A stretch of DNA of 5,697 nt from an uncultured Lachnospiraceae bacterium (GTDB lineage: Bacteria; Bacillota_A; Clostridia; Lachnospirales; Lachnospiraceae): NCBI GenBank assembly GCA_902796775.1, contig CADBQK010000251.1:1-5697 (forward strand), given 5' to 3'. The position numbers and the translations under genes are program-made. This document shows, piece by piece, positions 1 through 5,569 of the stretch (its first letter is position 1; every line of letters starts with the position of its first letter). The notes beneath the pieces are model-generated. The model searched no databases. It was not told the origin of the DNA and saw only the letters and a list, made by a program, of their open reading frames with translations.

Positions 1-303
1 AAAACCACCTTTAAAACCGGATACAAGCCCATTATACGGAAAGAGCACAGAGAATGCAAATAAAAATGCTTCGTTATGAACCTCTCTTCATATTGCCAGC
101 AGACCAAAGCGGATCAGCCGTTCATGAGGCTTTTGGAGTGGAGACACGCATCACTTAGGCTCAGCAGGCAGTCAGCCTGGAGGGTAAACCACCCTGTAAA
201 AAAAACCGAAGGCAGTATCTTGCAGGGCGTTGTTTGCTGATGCAGGAGTATGTCTGATATTGGCCTCTAAGCCAGCTAATCCAGTAAGGCATTCCGCAAA
301 GTA
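1..303. other. 303 bases without a recognisable gene
   Basis: All frames on both strands are broken by stops or give only short open stretches. The only local structures I see are short stems (CAGGC/GCCTG at 165-179; AGGGT/ACCCT at 181-195) and an A8 run near 198-206. No tRNA, terminator with U-tract, or terminal inverted repeat is evident. It borders the decayed small gene and may itself be degenerate sequence. Confidence 0.5.
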
Positions 304-586
304 CTATATTGATACTCCCTTCTGTTTATGTATCAAATCTCCTGTTACCATGAACTTTCTGCCTTCCTCATGATAGTCATCCGGATATGAGCAGGCCTTT
401 GTCAGGACGAATTCCATACCCTGTGAACAGCAGACTGTTGCGCCGCTTATAATACAGACATAATAGTTTTTTACCTGTGTTTTCGTCATGATAAACTTTG
501 GAGATCCCGTCCATTTTTATTGTCTTTCCGATATTGCTGTCCGGTTCATACATCATGTTATAGACTTCGGAACAGACCATTGTCAT
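304..586 (-). pseudogene. Frameshifted and truncated small secreted-type protein gene
   Basis: Two minus-strand frames overlap and complete each other. The first, from ATG 584-586, reads MTMVCSEVYNMMYEPD, then IGKTIKMDG and VYHDENTGK. At the T6 run 467-472 (A6 in the message) it shifts into nonsense, while the adjacent frame continues NYYVCIISGATVCCSQGMEF, then YPDDYHEEGRKFMVTGD, to a TAG at 304-306. Removing one A gives a continuous protein of about 93 residues. From memory this resembles a family of small Firmicutes lipoproteins or secreted proteins with EVYNM, IGKT, CCSQG-x-EF and YPDDY motifs; I cannot name it. A signal peptide is absent: upstream of the ATG the frame meets a TGA at 617-619 with no hydrophobic segment. 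The C-terminus also seems short, ending in HKQKGVSI. It is probably a decayed gene; a sequencing error could explain the frameshift but not the missing ends. Confidence 0.7.
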
Positions 587-666
587 AGAAAGTCCGCGTG
601 TAAAAAAGCTGGCGTATCAAATTCTGATTTTCGTAATGCTCTTTATATTAAATATGGAATGACTTG

Positions 667-705
667 AAAAAAGTACCCCGCAGGCCAATCCTTACCTGCG
701 GGGTA
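667..705 (-). terminator. Intrinsic terminator of the large protein gene
   Basis: TACCCCGCAGG (674-684) and CCTGCGGGGTA (695-705) form a perfect 11-bp GC-rich stem with a ten-base loop. On the minus strand it is followed after one base by six T (667-672). It lies about 73 bases past the stop codon. A weaker T4 run on the other side (709-712) might allow some termination in the plus direction. Confidence 0.92.
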
Positions 706-712
706 TCGTTTT

Positions 713-734
713 AATTCTGACTTTTGTCAGAGTT
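713..734 (+). terminator. Possible plus-strand terminator hairpin in the 3' UTR
   Basis: AATTCTGAC and GTCAGAGTT pair around a TTTT loop (nine pairs including one U-G), and the plus strand continues in TTTA. No plus-strand gene precedes it in the window, so it may block antisense transcription into the large gene or simply be a 3' UTR stem. Weak support. Confidence 0.35.
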
Positions 735-777
735 TTTAAGCTGAAAATCTACATAAAATGATCTGATCCAGACAGAT

Positions 778-3700
778 TTACATTTTAAATGGATACTTTT
801 TAATCTTCATTTTCTTTGTAAATCCGGTCTTCTTCTTAAAGAGTTTCTTGTGAATTTTGGACATATCGCCTGTGTCATCATATGGAGCTTTAATGACAGC
901 CTTCTTGTAGATTCCTTTAATTGCATTCTTGCCAACCTTTTTCAGGAAGAAAGAACGGCTTGTGATGGTCTTCAGCTTCTTGTCCTTGTAAAAAGCATTT
1001 TTCCCAATTGACTCCAGGAAAAGAGGAAGAGTTACCTTTTTCAATTTCTTGCAGCCTTTGAACGCATTCGCCCCAATACCGGTAACCCAGAAATCTTCAC
1101 CTTCGATCCTAACTCTGTCTGGAATCGTAAGCTTCTTCAGCTTTGATTTCTTAATCGTGGTTCCGACCAGTGTTACTGCCGCATCTGTGTCATTATCGTT
1201 TCTGGTCACTTTATACTTCATTTTCCTGACAGTATAGACCTTACCGACTTTAACCATACGCGGCTTGCTTTCTTCAGCAGCTGCTTCAGCGACACTCTTT
1301 TCTGCGGACTTCAGTTTTTCAACTACCTTCGAAGGTACCAGCTTTTTCTGGGCATCTGTAAGCTTATTATATGCTTTACGAGCTTCAGAAACGGCTGTTT
1401 CATCGTCAGCGGAAACAACTTCAGGAAGAGCGTTGATCACAGCAGAAACCTTATCTGCTGCTGCCTGATTTGCTTTCTTGACTTCTTCTGCCTTCTTTGC
1501 TTCTTTAGCCTCTTCAGCTTTTCTAGCTTCTTCGGCTTTTGCTTTTCTGGCCTCTTCGGCTTTTCTGGCTTCTTCGGCTTCCTTGGCTTCTTCGGCTTCC
1601 TTTACTTTCTGTTCTGCATTCTCAAGTTTCTTCAGCATATCCTGACCGACCAGAGCCTTCTGGTCATCTGTCAGTTTATCATATGCATTTCTTGCACTCT
1701 GTACGCTTGACGGATTAGAAACACTTGCCTTGTTAATCAGGGATTTTACCTTGTCTGCCGCTGCCTTGTCTGCCGCTTCTTTCTGCTCTGCCGCCTTGAT
1801 CGCATCCTCAGCATCTGTCAGCTTCTTAAGAACATCTGCATCAACAAGTGCTTTCTGCTCATCGTCCAGTGCATCATACGCTGCCCTGGCTGCCACTACA
1901 CTTGCCTTGTTGTCTGCATCCATCGCATTGATGGCATCGGCTGCTGTATTTGCTGCTGTCTGATCTGCTGCATGGATTGCGGCTTCCGCATCGGTCAGTG
2001 TCTTCAGGGCTGCTGTATCAACAAGTGCTTTCTGCGCATCGGTCAGTGCATCATACGCTGCCCTGACTGCTGCTACACTAGCCTTGTCGTCTGCATCCAT
2101 TGCATTGATGGCATCGAGTACTGCAGCTGCTGCCGCCTGATCGTCCTTCTCTTTCTGGATTGCGTCCTCAGCATCTGTCAGCTTCTTAAGGACATCTGCA
2201 TCAACAAGTGCTTTCTGCGCATCGGTCAGTGCATCATACGCTGCCCTGGCTGCCGCCACACTTGCCTCATCGCCTGCATCCATCGCATTGATGACTGCGG
2301 CTGCTGCATCCGCTGCTTCCTGGTCAGTCAGAACGATCGTAACTGTACCTTCTATGAATTCTGCAGATACCGGGGCTGCATTCTCGTCTGAAAGGTTACT
2401 CAGTTTCCCATCCTTAAGAGCTACAGAGATCTTGCCGGTCTTAGCATCATCCGCAATACTGATCTGAAGGAGCATCAATACTCCATCGCCTGTCATATTA
2501 TCTCCGGTAAACCAGGTACAAACATTCCCTTCGACAGAAAACATGCCTTCTGATAAAAGCTTATCATTCGTTATCGAATCCAGAGTATATCCCTCCGGAA
2601 GAGAAACTGTAAAGGCAAAACCCGCAATGCCGGTATTACCGGTCAGGCGGACAGGTACAGATATCTGTGATCCTTTGTTAGCCTCGACATTATCTACTGA
2701 GATCTTTACACCTGTTCCGGCTGCTTTCCTGAGAGCCTTTTTGGGGCTCTTACTTCCGGAACTCTCTTCAAATATATTAATCTTTCCCAGCACATGCCGA
2801 TTCAGTCTGACCACATCGGCAATCGTAATGTCCCCATCACCAGTGACATCTCCCCATACCTGCAGGCCGGCATCAAGAGTTACCTTTCCAAGTACGACAC
2901 GATTCAGCTTCACCACATCGGCGATCGTAATATCTCCGTCCCCCGTCACATCGCCAAGGATCCCGTTAACAATATTTACAGAACCGGCCTGATAAACTGC
3001 TTCGACATAATTGGAATCCTCATCCACCAGATTCTGCTTCCCTTCATGCAGGGAAATGCTGACCGGTGTGGAACCTTCTGCTGCATCTGCCTTGACCTCA
3101 AAGCTCAGATTAAGGATCGTACCGCTGCCTGTAATATTGTCAGATACATACCAGTTTATGACATTTTCATTTACACTTACATCTCCGGTGGTCAGAACAC
3201 TGCCTGCGGTGACCCCTTTCAGCGTCAGTTTTGTGCTGTCATAATTCACATCAAAAGAGAAGCCGGCAATACCTGTGTTCTGGTTTATGGTTACAGGTAC
3301 TTCGATTGTGCTCCCCGGCTTTCCTGATGCATCTCCCACAGCAACAACCGGTTTATCCGATACTGACTCCTTAACAGTAACAACACAGCCCTCTTCTTTA
3401 TTACCTGTCGCACTATTGACAAGTTTAAATAAAAGTACACATTTGCCCGCCTCAAGCGCAGTAAAAGTTCCATCACCGTTATTTTGCAATACGGTGCCAT
3501 AATCCGATCTATCTGAGTATGATTCATCCGTCACCACATTTGCAGTGGCAAAATCAGACCATGACATGGTATCTCCCGGTTTGAGGGAAATATACTTCTT
3601 AGCAGGTCCTTCATAATCTACTTTTTCTTCTTTTGATATATTACCGGATGTATCATATACAGATAGGCTTACCCTAACGGAATCACTTATCGTTTTGCCT

Positions 3701-5493
3701 ACGGTTATTCGGATCTTGTTATTCGAGATCCATTCGGTACTTATTTCTGTCGTAACGGTTGTAGTAAAATATTTCCCGGTTACATTGGAAGCATAAACTT
3801 TACACCTGCTTGTGTCCAATCCTACATTATCCTGCACATCCGCTTCGATTATGGTTTGACTGTCGGTCTGACTGACAACCTTCATGTTGCTGATGACAGG
3901 CTTCTCAGAATCTGGTTCCGGTACAGTAACACTCTTATGTGCGGCATTGCCGGATTTATTTCCTGAGTTATCCCAAGCATATATATCTGTCCAGTAAACG
4001 CCGCTCTCATAGTTATGATCAGAAACATTCACCCGGAATGTATATGTATCACCGCTTTTTGTGCCTGAAATCGCACTGTTTGTTTCCCAATCTGCGGCCA
4101 AATCATCCTGACCATTCAACTCTGTCCAAGTAGGAAACTGTACTCTGTTGACCCCAGAGCCTGAATCTGTCACTTTGCAGGAAACCGTATATCCTGAAGA
4201 TGAAATATCTGTTACCTGCACATCAGAAACCGTGGGCGCTTCACTATCTGAAGTAATATTGACTGTTGCTTCACCAATTTGAGGGTTATGACCTTCGGGT
4301 GTATTTATCGCATAGAGATAAATCTTTTGAGATCCTGTTTTTTGGGTGCTAAATGTGATCTCAAATCCATGATTTCCTGTCAACCCATAATCATTATTTA
4401 CATCCCCTCTTAACTGATTCGCATATATTCTATGACCCTCCCCTTCGGAAGCGGGGGCTCCAACATAAACATCTACCGGTATGGAGGTTCCTTTTGCATC
4501 CTGATCAAAGGCCCAGCCTTTTACATAAATAGTCCCATTGCCGCCATGAGAATCATCCAAAGTACCTATAGGTAATATATTCGACTTTGTGACCTGTCTC
4601 CTTGCCACTGTTTCTGCTGATCCATCTGAATAATCAACACATACAGAAACATAATTTGTTCCAGAATTTAATACGTCTGATGAAATCTCAAGCGTGAAAG
4701 CGGTAGCATCCGGAACATCTGTCCTTTTGTACAGAGCTGCTTTATGATAGCTGGCGCCATCATTAATACTGCAGTTAATATTTGTAATGGTCTTTTCGCT
4801 TCTCACCCATCCCTGAAACAGAAATGTTCTTTGGTCGATAGTCTGTCCAGCAGTTGGGTAATCAAATCCACAATAAGCAGATCCATTGATTTCATTCCAA
4901 TTTGTTGCATGATAAACGCGATACTTCGCCCACAAAAAATATCCTCCACCAGTACCGCCATTATGCAAGGAATTATACTTTACAAGATTCTCCTGTGGAA
5001 GATTCTTCGTTTCGACATTCGATTCATACGCATAAAAGGAGTTACCTCCAGCCGATCCCATATATATGCAATAGTGGCTTGGATTGCTGTCACCTGCAGA
5101 ATTAAAGCACTCGATAAAATCGCCAATTACAGCAACAGAGTTAATATCTGATGTTGTGACAGATGGACAGCTTCGTGGATTAAGTCCAAAAGTATTATAA
5201 AAAACATATTTTGCAAATGCATTGCAGGAATCACCGTTTCCGCATACGGAAGCTGCAGTTGGATCCATCACAGCCAACTGGCAATATGTACAGTAACCAT
5301 TTGTTTGCCCTGGCCCACATGGTTGTCCCGTTGAACTAAAGTATGTATCACTGCCATATCTACTAGCAATTCCAGCAATTCTATCAGCTACGCCGGAAGC
5401 AGCATATGCAGGTCCAGCAAATGATAACAGTACAAATAAGAAAATAAACGCTGTCAATGAAAATGATAGTAACCCCAATATTTTCCTTTTCAT
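778..5493 (-). CDS. Large secreted modular protein: NlpC/P60-like peptidase, cohesin-dockerin-cohesin, helical repeats, LRR tail
   Basis: This is an intact 1571-residue reading frame. The ATG at 5491-5493 is chosen because AAGGAGA lies seven bases upstream and a signal peptide follows at once (KRK, hydrophobic core about 6-25, cleavage near AYA-A at 31). Residues 34-196 resemble NlpC/P60 peptidases: DSCNAFAKYVF (Cys90), then GDF and SHYCIYMG (His140), ending in a WAKYRVY strand. Residues 205-302 and 306-412 are beta-sandwich modules with FQGW and VKGWAFD motifs. Residues 418-525 match GBS-Bsp-like repeats (WTELNGQDDL). About 526-710 are Ig-like or BIG2-like. Cohesin-like domains span 714-842 and 928-1055 (both NTGIAGF), on either side of a dockerin at 845-905. 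Helical repeats span 1060-1300, a coiled coil 1298-1343, another helical repeat 1344-1405, and a lysine-rich BspA-type LRR domain 1412-1571. The likely role is a secreted cell-wall-associated hydrolase/scaffold. Domain names come from motif recognition by eye. The frame and secretion are near certain; substrate and partners are unknown. It appears monocistronic, with a terminator downstream. Confidence 0.95.
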   Translation of the reverse strand: MKRKILGLLSFSLTAFIFLFVLLSFAGPAYAASGVADRIAGIASRYGSDTYFSSTGQPCGPGQTNGYCTYCQLAVMDPTAASVCGNGDSCNAFAKYVFYNTFGLNPRSCPSVTTSDINSVAVIGDFIECFNSAGDSNPSHYCIYMGSAGGNSFYAYESNVETKNLPQENLVKYNSLHNGGTGGGYFLWAKYRVYHATNWNEINGSAYCGFDYPTAGQTIDQRTFLFQGWVRSEKTITNINCSINDGASYHKAALYKRTDVPDATAFTLEISSDVLNSGTNYVSVCVDYSDGSAETVARRQVTKSNILPIGTLDDSHGGNGTIYVKGWAFDQDAKGTSIPVDVYVGAPASEGEGHRIYANQLRGDVNNDYGLTGNHGFEITFSTQKTGSQKIYLYAINTPEGHNPQIGEATVNITSDSEAPTVSDVQVTDISSSGYTVSCKVTDSGSGVNRVQFPTWTELNGQDDLAADWETNSAISGTKSGDTYTFRVNVSDHNYESGVYWTDIYAWDNSGNKSGNAAHKSVTVPEPDSEKPVISNMKVVSQTDSQTIIEADVQDNVGLDTSRCKVYASNVTGKYFTTTVTTEISTEWISNNKIRITVGKTISDSVRVSLSVYDTSGNISKEEKVDYEGPAKKYISLKPGDTMSWSDFATANVVTDESYSDRSDYGTVLQNNGDGTFTALEAGKCVLLFKLVNSATGNKEEGCVVTVKESVSDKPVVAVGDASGKPGSTIEVPVTINQNTGIAGFSFDVNYDSTKLTLKGVTAGSVLTTGDVSVNENVINWYVSDNITGSGTILNLSFEVKADAAEGSTPVSISLHEGKQNLVDEDSNYVEAVYQAGSVNIVNGILGDVTGDGDITIADVVKLNRVVLGKVTLDAGLQVWGDVTGDGDITIADVVRLNRHVLGKINIFEESSGSKSPKKALRKAAGTGVKISVDNVEANKGSQISVPVRLTGNTGIAGFAFTVSLPEGYTLDSITNDKLLSEGMFSVEGNVCTWFTGDNMTGDGVLMLLQISIADDAKTGKISVALKDGKLSNLSDENAAPVSAEFIEGTVTIVLTDQEAADAAAAVINAMDAGDEASVAAARAAYDALTDAQKALVDADVLKKLTDAEDAIQKEKDDQAAAAAVLDAINAMDADDKASVAAVRAAYDALTDAQKALVDTAALKTLTDAEAAIHAADQTAANTAADAINAMDADNKASVVAARAAYDALDDEQKALVDADVLKKLTDAEDAIKAAEQKEAADKAAADKVKSLINKASVSNPSSVQSARNAYDKLTDDQKALVGQDMLKKLENAEQKVKEAEEAKEAEEARKAEEARKAKAEEARKAEEAKEAKKAEEVKKANQAAADKVSAVINALPEVVSADDETAVSEARKAYNKLTDAQKKLVPSKVVEKLKSAEKSVAEAAAEESKPRMVKVGKVYTVRKMKYKVTRNDNDTDAAVTLVGTTIKKSKLKKLTIPDRVRIEGEDFWVTGIGANAFKGCKKLKKVTLPLFLESIGKNAFYKDKKLKTITSRSFFLKKVGKNAIKGIYKKAVIKAPYDDTGDMSKIHKKLFKKKTGFTKKMKIKKYPFKM
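781..1260 (-). other. Lysine-rich BspA-type leucine-rich-repeat C-terminal domain, residues 1412-1571
   Basis: The signature repeats are VTGIGANAFKGCKKLKKVTLP, LESIGKNAFYKDKKLKTIT and LKKVGKNAIKGI, i.e. I-G-x-N-A-F-x-x-x-x-x-L-K-x-(I/V)-T of BspA/LRR_5 repeats. The end is KKKTGFTKKMKIKKYPFKM. I count 39 lysines in the last 161 residues against about 12 acidic ones, so the domain is strongly basic. Similar tails end many secreted Lachnospiraceae proteins. In the absence of a sortase motif, binding to anionic wall polymers is a reasonable but unproven way of holding the protein at the surface. Confidence 0.8.
1279..1464 (-). repeat. Fifth helical unit, residues 1344-1405
   Basis: After the coiled coil the module pattern resumes: AADKVSAVINALPEVV, then ETAVSEARKAYNKLTDAQKKLV and VEKLKSAEKSV. 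It is closer to the general form of this module (INALP, ARKAYN-x-LT, QK-x-LV) than to the three near-identical alanine-rich copies, so it and the fourth unit are probably the older members of the array. Confidence 0.8.
1465..1602 (-). repeat. KAEEA coiled-coil tract with 18-base micro-repeats, residues 1298-1343
   Basis: The tract is built from A-R-K-A-E-E and A-K-E-A-E-E hexamers, with almost only Ala, Lys, Glu and Arg. The DNA on the plus strand is a run of 18-base variants of TTCTGGCTTCTTCGGCTT. Such E/K/A runs form single charged helices or coiled coils that act as spacers. The six-residue unit is not a clean heptad, so a single stable alpha-helix is at least as likely as a dimer. The tract is prone to slippage. 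Confidence 0.85.
1594..1776 (-). repeat. Diverged fourth helical unit, residues 1240-1300
   Basis: It follows the same pattern as the three units before it (SLINKASVSNPSSVQSARNAYDKLTDDQKALV, then LKKLENAEQKV), but the DNA and many residues have diverged and the alanine content is lower. INKA at residue 1253 is 65 residues after the previous INAMDA, a slightly longer period. It joins directly to the charged coiled coil. Confidence 0.8.
1780..2316 (-). repeat. Three near-identical 177-183 bp coding repeats (alanine-rich helical units)
   Basis: The units encode residues about 1060-1119, 1120-1179 and 1180-1238. Each contains INAMDA, then ASV-x-A-x-RAAYDAL, then QKALVD, ending in LTDAE-x-AI. Anchor motifs lie at 1841, 2018 and 2201, giving periods of 177 and 183 bases. 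The first and second units share an exact 49-base stretch (2200-2248 and 2017-2065). The first and third differ at about 14 of 143 aligned bases by hand. The protein pattern is a three-helix-like module of about 60 residues, of a type repeated in Gram-positive surface proteins, probably a rigid stalk. High DNA identity makes copy-number change by recombination likely. Confidence 0.93.
2329..2712 (-). other. Cohesin-like domain 2, residues 928-1055
   Basis: It has the same plan as the first cohesin-like domain: a GSQISVPVRL strand, NTGIAGFAFTVSLPEG, a W-containing strand before GDNMTGDG, and a VLMLLQISIADDAKTG strand. It shares NTGIAGF and the W-(Y/F)-x-x-D-N-x-T-G-x-G segment with domain 1, so the two are clearly related, but elsewhere they differ widely, so the duplication is not recent. 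A short basic linker (KSPKKALRKAAGTG) separates it from the dockerin and could be a flexible or protease-sensitive hinge. Confidence 0.75.
2779..2961 (-). other. Type I-like dockerin with two calcium loops, residues 845-905
   Basis: Two 24-residue segments, 847-870 and 881-904, each read GDVTGDGDITIADVV followed by K/R-LNR-V/H-VLGK. Asp848, Thr850, Asp852, Asp854 and Asp859, and Asp882, Thr884, Asp886, Asp888 and Asp893, occupy the EF-hand-like ligand positions; Thr takes the third position, where Asn is more usual. Dockerins fold on calcium and dock to cohesins. The 60-residue length and ten-residue spacer are normal for the family. What is unusual is its internal position between two cohesin-like domains, since dockerins are commonly terminal. 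Confidence 0.9.
2968..3354 (-). other. Cohesin-like domain 1, residues 714-842
   Basis: The segment opens with a V-x-V-G-x-A-S-G-x-P-G-S-x-I-x-V-P-V-x-I strand pair, followed by NTGIAGFSFDVNYD, a late LNLSFEVKADA strand and a closing V-x-I-V strand. This is the strand order and spacing of type I-like cohesins (about 130 residues). Cohesins bind dockerin modules. The domain ends directly before the dockerin, with only a two- or three-residue linker. Cohesin-like folds that do not bind dockerins exist, so binding is inferred. Confidence 0.75.
3919..4881 (-). other. Beta-sandwich modules: two 'GW' domains and a GBS-Bsp-like repeat, residues 205-525
   Basis: Residues 205-302 contain TFLFQGWVRS. 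Residues 306-412 contain GGNGTIYVKGWAFD, then DVNNDYG, TGNHGFEITF and YLYAIN, a module pattern I recognise from many secreted bacterial proteins in which a GWAFD strand is followed by a TGNHGF turn. Residues 418-525 carry SGYTVSCKVTD, FPTWTELNGQDDL, DHN and GVYWTDIYAWD, matching the GBS-Bsp-like repeat often joined to wall hydrolases. These modules usually act as spacers or as wall/carbohydrate-binding units, and which applies here cannot be read from sequence. The following stretch, about residues 526-710, looks like a further Ig-like module and a BIG2-like one, but with weaker motifs. Confidence 0.6.
4906..5394 (-). other. NlpC/P60-like (papain-fold) peptidase domain, residues 34-196
   Basis: The family cleaves peptide bonds in peptidoglycan stems with a Cys-His-polar triad. 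Here the DC-S-G motif of the family is replaced by S-C-N-A in DSCNAFAKYVF (Cys90). The His strand is SHYCIYMG (His140), preceded by GDF about 15 residues earlier, as in the family's GD(L/F)-to-HxGIY spacing. The third triad position, often His in an F-x-H-A strand, reads FYAYESN, so Glu157 or Asn159 would have to serve. Five cysteines (59, 68, 71, 84, 90) crowd the first 60 residues of the mature protein, which could form disulfides or bind metal. A CHAP-type assignment is the main alternative. The fold is likely; activity is unproven because the motif is degenerate. Confidence 0.6.
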
Positions 5494-5500
5494 CTCATAG

Positions 5501-5509
5501 TCTCCTTCT
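5501..5509 (-). promoter_or_regulatory. Ribosome binding site of the large protein
   Basis: The minus strand reads AGAAGGAGA, then CTATGAG, then ATG. The near-perfect anti-16S match at seven bases settles the start. An additional ATG lies five bases upstream and out of frame. Confidence 0.9.
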
Positions 5510-5569
5510 TGTATGTTTAATACAAAAACAACAGTAACTCTCTTTTAGCTCCCGATCAGTGTATGTTTT

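Noticed and set aside
165..195. Two short stems in the left region as a terminator or structured RNA
   Set aside because: Each has only five pairs, neither is followed by a T-run on either strand, and no known RNA motif is recognisable.
1465..2316. Regular repeats as a CRISPR array
   Set aside because: The repeats are in-frame coding units of 177-183 and 18 bases with no unique spacers, and the reading frame runs through them uninterrupted.
1972..2391. Cysteine-rich plus-strand open frame of 139 codons with internal repeats
   Set aside because: It lies antisense to the alanine-rich helical repeats. The Cys and Ile runs are the complement of Ala/Asp codons, its repeats mirror those of the real gene, and no convincing ribosome site precedes it.
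2543..3327. Two overlapping plus-strand open frames opposite the cohesin/dockerin region
   Set aside because: They are antisense shadows of a clearly constrained coding region. Their repeated segments come from the duplicated dockerin loops.
3291..3527. Minus-strand open frame of 78 codons inside the large gene
   Set aside because: It is in a shifted frame of the large gene, has no ribosome site, and has a composition typical of a frame shadow.
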